In this document: positions 23,567 through 35,985 of the stretch, one piece after another
How positions within the stretch are numbered: position 1 is the stretch's first letter
Layout of the letters: the number at the start of each line of letters is the position of its first letter
Source: Vitis vinifera
Lineage: Eukaryota > Streptophyta > Magnoliopsida > Vitales > Vitaceae
Direction: 5' to 3'
Assembly (NCBI RefSeq): GCF_030704535.1
Contig: NC_081819.1
Span: 18,014,001-18,078,000 of the forward strand
DNA length: 64,000 nucleotides
Made by a program: the position numbers and the translations under genes
The notes under the pieces: generated by a model
What the model was told of the DNA's origin: nothing
The model's database searches: none
The model's input: only the letters and a program-made list of their open reading frames with translations

Positions 23567-23664
23567 AAATTAGTATACTACAAATGGTTCTTTCTACAGG
23601 TGTTTGTCTTTGCCCCTTAGACAAATACTGTCTTTTCCAAGGGGTTCATCTTCTTTTAAAAGTA

Positions 23665-24501
23665 TTTTAAAAATGGGACTACACTGGTTGAACCATTGAT
23701 CAGACACTGGTCCACGCATCGACTGGACCCTAGTCCAGTTCAGTTTGCATTTTGAGTCAAAGGACCTATTGAATTGGCATTGAACTGGGCTGACCTGACT
23801 GACTGTTGAACCACAGAATTTGTGGACTGGTCTGTCAGGTTTACCTTTTTTCCTTTTTTTTTTTTCTTTTCCTTTCCCTTTGGGCTTTTTTTTTCTTTTC
23901 CTGTAGGGTTAAATACTGATTTTATACTCCTTTGCATCGATGTGGGATGAATAATTTGTAATAAATGTCCAACAAAGTAAGCAAAATGGGAGCTTGAACC
24001 ATGGACTCCAAGGTCTCCAAGGGAGTGTAACCATGGGGTTGCATATCTTTTTTGTTACAAATTTCCAAACAATACATAAAATAACATTAGTTTTGTAATA
24101 ATAAATATGAAAATAATGTAATATTTTTTAAAATTATAAAGTAATAGGATATGTAACTTTTAATATGTAGATAAATTTAAATAATATATTTTTCCTTTTC
24201 ATTTTCAATATATCTTCACATTTAAATATTATACATATTTTATTTAATAAAATTTAAAATATTAATACATTTATATTTATCCCTAATTTAATTTGATAAT
24301 ATCAAAGATGAAAAGATAAATATTATCGGTTTTAAATTTCTTTATATATATATATAAATTTTTATAATTATTTTTAGCTTTAATAAAGTATAATTTATAT
24401 ATTTATAATGTCATCGATTTGACTGGTTCAACCATTGATCCAACCATTAAATTATTAATCGGTAGCTTTTCTGATTCAGTGATCATTCGGTTTTTAAAAC
24501 A
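23665..24501. mobile_element. Possible terminal-inverted-repeat element
   Basis: The left side starts TTTTAAAAATGGGAC and the right side ends with TTTTTAAAAC (24491-24500), giving a short inverted TTTTAAAAA end. Inside both ends lies the word GGTT-AACCATTGATC (about 23690 and 24425). The interior is AT-rich and non-coding. The arms are degenerate and no target duplication was confirmed, so this is tentative. Confidence 0.35.
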
Positions 24502-24641
24502 TTGCTTGAAACTCCTCTCAATTAAGTCCCTAAAAAAATTGACCTTAAACTTTGGCCCCCAGAAGGCATAACTAAATATATGGCAGGTAGCTTTGTCACC
24601 CCAATCAGGAAACTTTCTAAAAACTACTCTGTTGGTCATGG

Positions 24642-24825
24642 TAGGATTTAATGTAATGTATTTGAGTCCACGTTACATGGACATTTCAAATGGTACCCAT
24701 GTTGATAGGATATAATGTAACATATTTGAGTCCATGTTACATGGGCATCTCAAATGTCAAAGGTACCCATGTTGATAACAAATTTGGGTGTATGTTATGT
24801 TGACATTTCAAATGTCTAATGTACA
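24642..24825 (+). repeat. 64-70 bp tandem repeat, about 2.7 copies
   Basis: Units begin at 24642, 24706 and about 24776. They share TAGGATWTAATGTAA, ATTTGAGTCCA-GTTACATGG, ACAT/GCATYTCAAATG and GGTACCCATGTTGATA. The third unit is diverged and incomplete. The repeat is non-coding. Confidence 0.8.
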
Positions 24826-27800
24826 TTGCTATGGGTGTGAGGTATGTGTAAAGCGTAACTACCATTGGTTACCTGGTCCTCTGGTATGGCTAACAAAATC
24901 TTAGAGAAGCGTATTCTTCCCTTCCCGGTAAACATGACTATTTTGAAATGAGCAAGAATTCCATTTCAAATGCTTTTTATTATATTGACACTTAATGTTT
25001 TATGCTAGGGTCTGGAAAAATGAAAGGTTGGACTCTTGGACAATTTGGGTGTGGCTACAATGTCTCAAGGCCGAAGAATTTGATAAATTCAAAAGCTAGA
25101 CAATTATAACTCATGTACCCAAGTCCCAAGTGCATGTGACATAAGATTTAGCTTATAATTAATAGCAACAATACAGCTGATAACTTGATTCATATGGAAA
25201 TGATATTTCACTCACTTGTGGTTTGATTGATTAAAGCCCTTGTGGGTGCTTTAAGAGGAGTACGATGATGTTGTTTTATGAATGCCTGTATAGTGAAATA
25301 CTTAATTATGATTGTTCTATGCCTAATATATCTTTCATATCATCTGCAATATGTGCTTCCAGATGATGTTTCCCTATATTTCTAGTCTAAATCATCTCTA
25401 TTTTCATTGGACAATTCATACCCAAGTACTTCAATCTGGCGTGCTTAATATGCTGAAATTTTCTTCATTTTTCTTAAATTTTTCCCCTTGCAGATTTGTA
25501 AGTAAATTTTCAAATCCATACTCACCTGAGTAAGTTTTTTTATTGTTGTATACCTGTGCTGTAACTGCACTTTTTTCATGTTTTAGCAATACCTCTTGGA
25601 AGTGCTCAAGTGGATACAGGCATAACTTACATCTCTCTCTCCAACTCCTATGTGTAAGCATGGTTGTGAGCTGAAATTATTCTTTGATAATTCACTGATC
25701 AACAATCCAATGATATCTGGAGAAACAAAAACTTTGATGATATACTCCAGAAGTTCTCTCCATAGAGGTGTGGATGTGTTGGCTTGATTAGGGTCCCAAG
25801 AAAAATAACATATGTGGTTTGATCATCTTGGTGCTCATGCTTTTGCTTTTCAGATTCGATTATACATTATATGTAATGATGCTATATATCGAGTAGTCTT
25901 CAGTTTATGGGATGATTGTAGAAAAAGACACAGCAGACCACACTTGCAAAGCTATATATATACAAAATACGAGGTCATGAAGTGGCATCTTTTCCTGGTT
26001 CCATGCTTGACTGGATTATCATGTCTTTTATCATTCCCTGTTGGTATTCCCTTGACTGATATTACGGTGCTTCCATAAAAAAAAAAAAAACTGGCTGGTT
26101 TTGCCTCAATGCTTTGAGGATGAGGTGACAATGTTACTGATCTTTGATATAGGTTATATGTACTGCATCACCTACTCCAAGGCAGTATTCTTTTGGATCC
26201 ATTTAGTCGACACTCACTCTCCTTGTTTATGATTCACAAAGTTCTAATATGGCAAAGCTTTCATTGTTTTCCTAATTTAGTCAGACTCTTCCTCCTTCAA
26301 TTGATTCAGAAACATGGAGGCCTAACACCTTTCCACTCTGTCCAGGTACACACACCAGGTCATGGGCAGAATTTCACCAAGCAGTCAGCAGACTAAGAAA
26401 GGGAAACTTGCTGCACATGATGTCAAAGGCAAAGCTTACTTCAAAGAGGTGTACATATGGAGAGGATTTACTTGCCTGTCTCTCCAGGTGAAAGGTTTAT
26501 CATAATGGTACGCTACGACTTGCCGAATGGTAATGGGTGCTGCTAAAAGGCCTCCTGCAGCTCCTGGCATTTGGAAGCCCCTGCTTTCAACACAAGAGTG
26601 ACATACTATTACCAGTATGAGATGGCTGCCATGTTCTTGAATTTTACCCTCCCTGGGTAAGGTTGGTTATTAGAATGAATTTGAAACTAAGTAGCTAATT
26701 TTGTATGTGATTGAGAGAATATACCATTAACTTTGGTGGTTACTAGATTGGAGCTGAATCAGACTGCCCAATTTTGTATGCGTTTTGAGCTGATCTGAAT
26801 CCGAGTACGTTCATGGGAACTTGCTGCAGGCTGGTTTGTGTTCTTTTGGTCCCTACTGCAGGTGAGTAGATGATATTAACCTCATGGCAGCTTGAGGTAT
26901 ATATATATATTAACCTTTCGGCTACTTATGCTTCGGAAAATATAAGAAAAACAAAATAAAGAAATAAATAAAAAATAAATTTGAAATCAATAAAATATTT
27001 TTATATATTATTTTACTTGTTTTAATTTTTTTAATATAATGATTAAATAATTTAAAAATATATAGGTTTTTGACAAGTTTTAATTACATTTGATTTTTTT
27101 ATAGTTTTTAAAATACAATTAAACATTAAAAAGCATCAATTTTTCTTTTTAACATTTTTCTTTTCCTTAATATTTCTTGAAATTAGAAGTATAGGATCCG
27201 TTCGGTAACTATTTTTTGGAAACAATTTTGAAAAATAGTTTTTAAATTTTTATGGAATAAAAGTCTATTTAAAAACTTTAAATGTTTTTAATTTTTTTTT
27301 AATATTTTTAAATATAATTTTTATATCTAATGTTTTATTTTTAATAATTTTATATGTTTGAATAATTATTTTTTAAAATAATTATTTGAAAACAAGTAAA
27401 AATAATATAAAATAATTAAAAAATGTTTTTTTTAAAACACTTTTAAGATAAAAAAAATAGTTTTTTATTGAAAAATATATTTTCTGTATTTTCTGGTTCT
27501 GCGGAACAGAATACCGTTAAAAAGAAGAGTTCCGAAAGACGCACGTAGCCGATACCGATTCAAACCATAATGACTTAGCGGTGGATCTGTCAAATATGTT
27601 GGTATGGTCGGAGGAGTTGGTCCAATGGGAGAAGGTAGGTATTATGGGGAGAAGTAGGTATTATTGCGGATCATTCAGATATATTTGGTTGTAGGTGTAG
27701 CTTTGTTTTCGTTTTCAAATTTGATACCAGAAATTAAAATAAATAAATAAAGGAATTATTATTATTTTTTAATAATTTTAGAAATGACAAGTTATTTTTT

Positions 27801-28959
27801 TGGTGGACCTGAGTCTCTTCAATTGGTTGGGTTCGACTATAGGAGTCTCATCCAATAAACATGATTCCATATGACATTTGAATGTGGCAAAATTTGAAAA
27901 TTAAAAATTCAAATCAAGTTTAAATTAAGAGAATTTAAAAGTTTAAAATAATATAAAATAATAAATTTTAAAATAAGAAAAGGTAGAGTCCGTTAGTAAT
28001 TTTATAAAGTGTTTTTAGGGTAAAAAATGTTTTTGAAGAAAAAAAAGTGTTTGGAAAAATTTTAAAAACACTTTTAAAAATTTGTAAAACATTATAGCGT
28101 GTTTATAGTGATTTAAAAAAATATTTTAGCCCTTTTAACACTTAATTGATTAAAATATTCAAGTATTAAAAATATTTAAAATACTTCATAAAATCATCAT
28201 CAAATAAACTCTTAGAGTGTGTTTGATAATAGTGTTTGAAACTTATTGTAATAGTGCTTGAAAATTGAAATAAGGTCAAATCGTCGAAAAAGTGATAAAA
28301 AAATAAAATCTACTTGTAATATAATTACTAAAAATAAAATAAAATCTACTAATAATATAATGACTCAACCTATTTTTATTTTTTATTTTAAAAATAAAAA
28401 CAAAATGAGAATTATCAAACATATTAAATATTTAAAAAAAAAATAGAACATAGTTAGCAAAATTATTTATATACGCTACTGCGAAAATAGTAAAAAAAAA
28501 AAAACAAGTAAATCAAATAGAAAATGTCTTTGTTTATTATTTCTAAAATTAAATATAAAAATAAAATTATCAAAAATATTTAATACAGATAAAAATTGAA
28601 AATACAATTGAAAATTTATTCATGTTTTCTACTTTAAAAAAAATAGAAATGAAAAGAAAAAAGAACGTGTATCCAAACTAAAGATATGGGAATTTTATGA
28701 TTTTAATACTATTCCTAAATTGGACTTTTTTTTGTTCTCTTTTTAATTAATTTTGGGAATTATTTTTAAGGAAAATGTTTCATTTGTTATGTAACATTGT
28801 TTGAATTTAAAGGATTTAAAGCCCGTTTAATAATGATTTTAGGAATCGTTTTTAATTAAAGATAAAAAATTTAAAGTATTTAAAAAATTAGAAGCAACGG
28901 ATTCTAATATGATTTTTATCGGAAATTACATCACTACACGATGTTCAAAAATAAAATGG
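24826..28959. other. Spacer: unassigned unique part, then AT-rich part
   Basis: Bases 24826-26900 have a more balanced composition with splice-like signals (for example TTCCCCTTGCAG before 25495). I could not assemble a coherent protein, so this may be an untranslated or decayed gene region. From 26930 to 28950 the DNA is very AT-rich. It contains several stretches of the type 'CCGTTYGGTAAC...' and 'GTTTGATAATAG...' (27190-27530, 27985-28260) that resemble remnants of small inverted-repeat elements. No gene is called. Confidence 0.4.
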
Positions 28960-29330
28960 AAAAGGAGAGGAGGGTGGTTTTGTCATTTTACTATTTGAAA
29001 TTCAAAAAAATATCTTCCGCATTTAAACCAAGCAAAGATGACGCTGCCTTTCTCACCGTAACGGCTTTTTCCCTCGATTTTTTTCCCACTCTCTAAAATC
29101 TCCAATTCAAGTGTTTCGGTTTCTAGGGTTTGATGAAACCCGAGAATCCCATAAACCCTTCTGAATACTCCACCCATTTCGGAGAAAGTCCTCCTCCCAC
29201 GAATACGGCTATTTCCGGCGAAAATCATACCTTATCCGGCGTCTGCAAAGAACAAGCAATCTCTGTGTGTTTCGGGAATTCAAGTCTCTTCTCGACTCTT
29301 TTTTTTTTTTTTCTTCTTGTTTATGTTTCA
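28960..29330 (+). promoter_or_regulatory. Putative promoter and first leader exon of the MAP65 gene
   Basis: The sequence changes abruptly from AT-rich to balanced here. ACCGTAACGG at 29055-29064 contains the AACGG core of the mitosis-specific activator (MSA) element bound by three-repeat MYBs in G2/M genes; another AACGG is at about 28896. A short open frame from the ATG at 29133 has no MAP65 similarity and is more likely an upstream frame within a leader exon. No transcript evidence is available, so the start site is unknown. Confidence 0.4.
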
Positions 29331-30945
29331 TAATTGGGATTATTTTTTGGATTTTAATTCAAGTTTAGTTGAGCTTGTGAGCAAACCTTCGGTATGATGT
29401 TGAAATGAGAGTTTTGACGGATAATTCCTATACTCTCTGTTTGGTGGCTGAGAAAATGAAGGAGGAAAGAAACTTAGAATCTCATTATAAGTTTTAAATT
29501 GTTTTGTTTATGAAGAAATGAAAGGGTCAACACAACTAGTTGAACATGGCTTTGTTGAGTGGAGGTCTTGGGGTTCCAAATTGTGACCAAATTTCTTGGC
29601 AACCAAATGAAGTGAATCTACTATATCGTTTGCTTTTAGATCAACTTGGTTAGTGTAAACATAATGTGAAGCGCATTTCAATGTGATGACAGTTAAGAAA
29701 TTTATCCACTCCTAGGTTTTTTGTGTAGAGCTGGTTCTTTATTTTTCTTGGTTTCTGATTTTCATGTTTCTCATAGGGCTCTTTGAAGGCCCCAGCTTAA
29801 TTTCATTGTTGCTACCAAAGCCCAGTGAGACATTAATCTCTTTGATAAGCTTGTAAGTAAAATAAAAGGTTAAACACAACTTTATTCCTTTTCCTTTGGG
29901 TATGATTCCACCCTCACTTGTTAGGCAAAAGTATGCCAATTCAAATGCTCCATAGTGGCCTTTTGTCCAAAATAATCAAATACCAAACTCAACCAGATTA
30001 AGGGCCAGCTACCAGTGGAACTAGCAAACCAGGATGGGTCTTCCTCAATTCAGAGTCTAATGTCTTATATTGAGCCCTCTACCAGAGACAAAGTAGTGTT
30101 CTAATGAGATGTAAATTCCCCTTTAATAACAATGATTTCATTAGGTTTCATCCAACATTGATATGTTTCAGCAAGATGTATGGGTAATTTGGTATTGCTA
30201 ACTGGTGAGACTTGAGACTTTGGTCAAAGCGATTGAACCAATGAAAGCATCTGTAACTTCCAGATTCAATGCGACATTTACTTTGAGAAATCTGGCCTCC
30301 ATCTTATCTTCTCTTCACTCATATCTCCATGGAATTATCATGTTTGTTTATCATCATATTGGTTGTTTATATTCCTACTTTTCTAAACTTCGGTTTTACA
30401 GTGTTCTAGTGTGTTTATGCTATTGTGTTCCTTGTACCTTTCTTTCTTTGGTGGAAGGAATATTAGAAATTCATAGCATTGAAAGGAACTATTTTGATAG
30501 ATGAAATCAAAATTACCTATTTGAAAGGGAAAGTAAGAAAGAAAGAAAGAAAGAAAGAAATTCTCACACATGGAATTTATAGTTTTCAATTGGTGGAATG
30601 GCTAAGGTGAAATGTTGTGGTCACTTGCAGCACAGTTGACCTAAGATATGACTTTTAACATACTTTGCTCTACGAAGAATTTTTACACTTTACTTCTTTT
30701 TTTTCACCTTTTCTATTAAATCTTACTATTTACATGCACAACTGCTTCAGTGGCGATCTTCACTTTTTATCTCTACCTTCTTTTTTTTTTTTCTTCCTCA
30801 TTCCTTTCCATTTACTTTTTATCATTAATTCTCTTGGTTTTGGATTCAAGTGTTTCACATTTTTTTATTAATTTTATGGGGCTGTATCTAAGCACTTGAG
30901 ACCTCTAATAGAAATATTTCTCTTTCTAGGGGCTATTGATTCAAT
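29331..30945 (+). other. Probable leader intron/5' UTR of the MAP65 gene
   Basis: No coding segment of any known family was seen between the putative leader exon and the MAP65 ATG at 30946. A (GAAA)n microsatellite lies at about 30532-30558. TTTCTTTCTAG just upstream (to about 30929) is a plausible acceptor feeding the ATG exon. Confidence 0.4.
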
Positions 30946-33900
30946 ATGAACAATCACCATAGTGACCGGCTTCAGCAAATAGAAACAACTTGTGCCTCTC
31001 TTCTAAAAGACCTACAGGTTTACCTCTTCTTCTTCTTTTTCTTTTCTTTTTGGTTTTAGAAAGATGACTACTGATTTTTTATTCTAAATTGCTAATTCTC
31101 TCTCTTTCTCTCTGGAAAAAAATATCTCTTCCTTTTTCAGTAGCAAATTTTGTGATTTGGTTGAAATAATCTGGTTAACATGGTAGCTTTTACATGCACT
31201 CCTCATCGTCATTGTTGAATCAGAGTATATGGGATGAAGTTGGAGAACCTAACATAGAAAGAGATGAAATGCTACTTGAACTTGAGCAAGAGTGTCTGGA
31301 GGCATATAAGAGAAAGGTAAGTCATGCAAAAAAGAGTAGAGCTCAACTGCGGCAAGCAATTGCAGACTCTGAAGCAGAACTTGCAGACATCTGCTCAGCA
31401 ATGGGAGAGGGACCAGTAAACGTAAGGCAGGTTAGAACTCTAACATAAGTCCGTCCTTTTCAATTTCTTTCTTGGCCATTTAAGGGAATTCTTAGTTGCT
31501 TTTTTCCTACTGGTTTCATGTCCTAAGTTTGATCAGAATGCTGGTGGAGGCTTGAAGGAAGAGCTTAAAACCATTGTTTCAACATTGGAGGAGATGCGGA
31601 AGTTGAAATGTGAGAGGAAGAAACAATTTGTTGAAGTTCTAGATCAATTGCTGAATATTTCAAAAGAACTTTGCAAACCCAGGGAAGATAATCTGTGCAA
31701 GATTGTCATGGATGAGACAGATCTATCACTGAAAAGACTACATGAATTGCACAGATTGTTGCTTGAACTCCAAGATGAAAAGGTTTAGTTTCCTTTTACC
31801 CCTGTTCCCCAATGACAACACCATTCTATCCTGTGCCAAATAAGGGGTTTGATGCTGAAAAGAATTTGGTATTTTGGACTTGATTGGAAAAAATATGTGA
31901 AATAGAAAAGTCAAAAACTTTTTGGCTGTGCTGAATTTAGCAACAATTTTGTGAATAGTTGAAAGATGTATAGGAATGCTTTTTAATGGGGAAGTAATTA
32001 GACTGAAAAAGAAGTTTAAAATAAGCCAGCAAAACAATGTTGCATGACACAGAGTGAAATATGAACCATGTCCATTGTTGTTGGGTAACATTCATTTCAA
32101 GAGGATGTCACATTTATTTCTGAGCATTGTTGAAGACTTGGTGGATTTATCACAATAATAATCCTGTTTGCTTTAATTCACTTCACATGCAGAGCAACCG
32201 TGTGAAGCAGGTACTGGCCCACCTGAAGACTCTTGATTCACTGTGTAAGGTGCTTGGTCTGGATTTCAAGCACACAGTTGTTGAGATTCACCCCTCTATG
32301 GATGATTCCATAGGATTGAAAAACCTAAGCAGTGATACAATTGATAAGTTGGCTGCCACAATACTAAGTTTACGAGAAGTCAAGACACAGAGAATGCATA
32401 AGGTTAGTATTTGCGTAAATGTAGTTTCTATTTTATGTTTTGTTGTGAAAGGTTTTGGTTTTTTTTTTTCTGCTTGGCCATCATGACACTTGAAGTTATG
32501 CCAGCTTCGAGATCTTGCAGCTTCCATGTTGGAGCTCTGGAGTTTAATGGATACACCAATCAAGGAGCAACAGATGTTCCAGAATGTTACCAGTAATATT
32601 GCTGCTTCAGAACATGAAATTACTGAGCCTAACACTCTTTCTCTGGATTTCATTAACTATGTATGTAAATTTAGATCTAGTCCTTTGGAGTAGGAAATTG
32701 TTATTATCATTTAATATTTGATCTGCTAGCATTCACACAGTCATGTTGGAAAGTTTCAATGTATGTGAATTGCAGGTTGAGGCAGAAGTATCAAGGTTAG
32801 AGCAGCTGAAATCAAGCAAAATGAAAGAGCTTATTTTGAAGAAGAGGACAGAACTGGAGGAGATATGCAGCAGGATACATGTTGTCTCAGAAGCATATAT
32901 TCCAATTGAACATTCAATTGAAGCTATAGAGTCTGGTAAAATTCATATTCAGGTTGTTTTGTGGAAAAGGGCTGCAAGTAGAAAATGCTATGTTATTCTT
33001 TCCAACAAAAAAGCATTCATAATCAATGGGTTTTGAATTTTCCTTGAGACCATTGTCTAGCTGTGGTGTGCTTTGGTGCTTAACCTGCTATACGTCAAAT
33101 GGTGGGACCTTGTATTCATCATGGCTACTCAAATAAATCTAAACACGTTTGAGTGGACCAATCTCTGTGTTGATGTCATCTGAGACATTACAAAAATTAT
33201 GTGGAATATAATAAAAATTAAGTCTTGTAAATCATATCAGAAGAATTGTTAAATATAAAATTTTCCCTTTTCATCATTTATATGCAATGTCCTTAATAAA
33301 TGAATTAGTTTAGATTCATAAATGGGCCCACTACTTTGCAGATAAAGCAGTGAAGTCTGACAAAAAGTTATTGGTTTCTCTGCATTTTTATATCTCCAGA
33401 ATATATACAAAGGCTACTGTTTGCTACAACCATTTTAGTTGACTAGTCTCATGGGGAAACCATGAAATGCTTAATAGCCATGCTTTGTCATCTCTAAGGT
33501 AATTTCCATTTTTCAGGAGCGATGGAGCCTACTTACCTACTGGAACAAGTTGAGCTTCAGATTGCAAAGGTTAAAGAGGAAGCTTTTAGCAGGAAAGAAA
33601 TACTTGACAAGGTTGTGAAATGGCTGGCTGCATGTGATGAGGAGTGCTGGCTTGAGGAGTATAACAGGGTTTGACATTTTTTTGTTGCTTTTGTAAATGA
33701 TGTCTATTTCATTTTTTGTCTTTGCTTTCACTTTTTTGACCTGTGTTGGGATTTCAGGATGGCAATCGTTATAATGCTGGAAGAGGTGCTCATGTTCATC
33801 TGAAGCGTGCTGAAAAAGCCCGAGCTTTGGTCAGCAAAATTCCTGGTATTGACCTTGGTTCTCTGATATTTGATCCTAACTATGATATATATGAGAGGTG

Positions 33901-35985
33901 AATATAAATGAAGACTAGCTGACCTGCAATTGGGAATTCATGCCAACTGTGTTATTACTTATTCGGATACTCTCTAATAAATTACTGCATACTATGACAC
34001 AACCCACAAATAAAATTGATGGACTTGGAATGTGAAGTTTCATCTCAAAGTTGGGAACCTCGGATGCTTTTAAAGTTATACCAGTGGGTTAGCATGGAAG
34101 ATGACCTTCCTGGGATTATGTTAGAAGATGTTGAATTTTATATTAGTTTATGAATGCAGCAGGATCAGGGTTTCTATAGGAGCCAATAATAGGTTGGTCC
34201 ACAAGTTGTATTTTGTTTAAAATACTGTATTAGTTGATGCCTTTTCATTCTAACATTTTCATGAGTTTCTTTGCTTTGGCTGGTTTGGAGCAGCAATGAC
34301 AGAGGCATTGACTTTGAAAGCCAAAGCTTGGGAAGAAGAAAGAGGAATCGAGTTCTTATATGATGGTGTAAGCATTATTCTTTCAATATGTTTAATCTTT
34401 TAATATCAAACAAGTTGGTCCAGATTAGACCTTGATTTGGTCTAGTATCCAGGTTGTTGTGGATTTAACTAAACCCCCATTGCTTTTAATTTGGTTGCCT
34501 TTTTCATTTCCTTTTCATGCAAATTGATTAATGGTTTATGGTCCTTGTTATCTAGGTTCAACTTCTTTCTATGCTTGATCAGTACAACTTTTTAAGACAA
34601 GAGAAAGAACAAGAACGTCAAAGGCAGAGAGTAAGAACCTTGTTGTGTTGACAATCACATACCACCAAGTATGGAGTTTGCTTTGAGAAAAATATTCTTA
34701 TCCATGACTTGAATTTTTCTACATTTCAGGAACAGAAGAGACTTCAGGGACAGCTAATAGCAGAGCAGGAAGCACTCTTTGGGTCAAAACCTAGTCCATC
34801 AAAGAGTGGGAAGAAGCTTTCTAGAATTTCAACAATAGGTGCAGCTAATAGAAGATTCTCTCATGGAGGAATGATGCTTCAAGCCCCAAATCCTGAAAAA
34901 GCTGCTCTCCATTCCTGTCCTACTAAGAAAGATGGTTGTGTGAAACAAAACAACTCACTCAAGCACCAGCAATACAATGGTTCTGCAGTGCTATCTTCTG
35001 GTAAATTTTTTTTTTGTTTTCTTAAAAAACTAAACTGGTTAGTATCAGTCACCCTACTGAATGAGGAAACCATGACAACTCACTCAAGCACCAAATATGA
35101 TGGTTTTACATCTCTATGTTCTTGTATTCTTTGTTTGTTTCTTCAAGTATTTGTGTGTGTTTTTGTGAGAAACAACTGGCATCGAACCTCAGTTCTGGAA
35201 CCGTGTATTAATCACCCCTACTGGGTTCTTATCACTATTATGGATCCACTTGAATATGTGGCATATTTTGGGGATTGTTTTTAATATAAAAAAACGATGG
35301 TTAGGTTTGACTATCCTGTTTTAAGATTTTCTGTCACTGTTTTCTCCTGGCTAGAAATACCAGATTCTCTAAGAAATAGGTAATTACATTGATATTTTAT
35401 CATGTAGAATTCATAAGTAGGCTGTTTACTGTCTGCTCATAGAGAGACATATTACATCTGCCTACATTTTTCAGTTTTGATAACTGTGTGCTTCCCTATT
35501 GACCTTTTTGCTTCTAAATTTATGCAGGTAGGACGAAATTAGGGATTGCTTTTAAACCAGTAAAGAAGCACTTTACTAAAGATACAAATGCATGTGAAAT
35601 TGAATCATCAGTGATCCGAAAGCCCCTCTCTCCCATTTCTCCTGCAGTAGTATCTGACAAAATTTCAAGTATCCAGGAAGGGCAGGACAGAACGCCAAAG
35701 AGAACATTACAAAGAACAATTCCACCCAGCAAGACTCCAACAGCATCACCTTCAAAGCTGATTTCCATTGATGACCTGGAAAACAAAACCCCAAAGAATA
35801 TTCCAATTCCATTGCCAACTACTCCTCCAACAGTCTCACTTCCCATGCAGACGGCCTCTACTCCAGGCACACCTTGCATTCCTTTTGTTGCCAATCAAGC
35901 TGAAGGGCGGGTTAAAGTAATTGAATACTCTTTTGAGGAGAGAAGAGCGGCTTTCATGCTTCCTGAAGCTTATTATTCAAGGTAA
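30946..35985 (+). CDS. MAP65-3-like: 65-kDa microtubule-associated protein, MAP65-3-like
   Basis: Twelve coding exons: 30946-31017, 31224-31430, 31537-31782, 32193-32402, 32505-32660, 32776-32935, 33517-33668, 33758-33845, 34294-34367, 34556-34630, 34730-35000 and 35528-35985. All junctions are GT-AG and in frame, giving 722 residues (about 707 in the Arabidopsis relative). MAP65/PRC1/Ase1 proteins form antiparallel dimers and cross-link overlapping microtubules; the MAP65-3 type works at the phragmoplast midzone in cytokinesis. The N-terminal half is coiled-coil ([31 protein letters not shown]). The conserved microtubule-binding core includes the motif [10 protein letters not shown] near residue 405. 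The C-terminal exon is rich in SP/TP sites, matching family regulation by CDK/MAPK, and ends with a conserved [13 protein letters not shown] block as in MAP65-3. The final TAA overlaps a strong donor (AAGGTAAGC), so one more exon is possible. Confidence 0.93.

Noticed and set aside
26068..26092. A-tract as another LINE-tail insertion
   Set aside because: It is preceded by TTCCAT, not a TTATC-like end, and lacks flanking duplications.
29133..29333. Open frame in the putative MAP65 leader
   Set aside because: It has no MAP65 similarity and does not join in frame to the MAP65 ATG exon; treated as an upstream frame in a leader.
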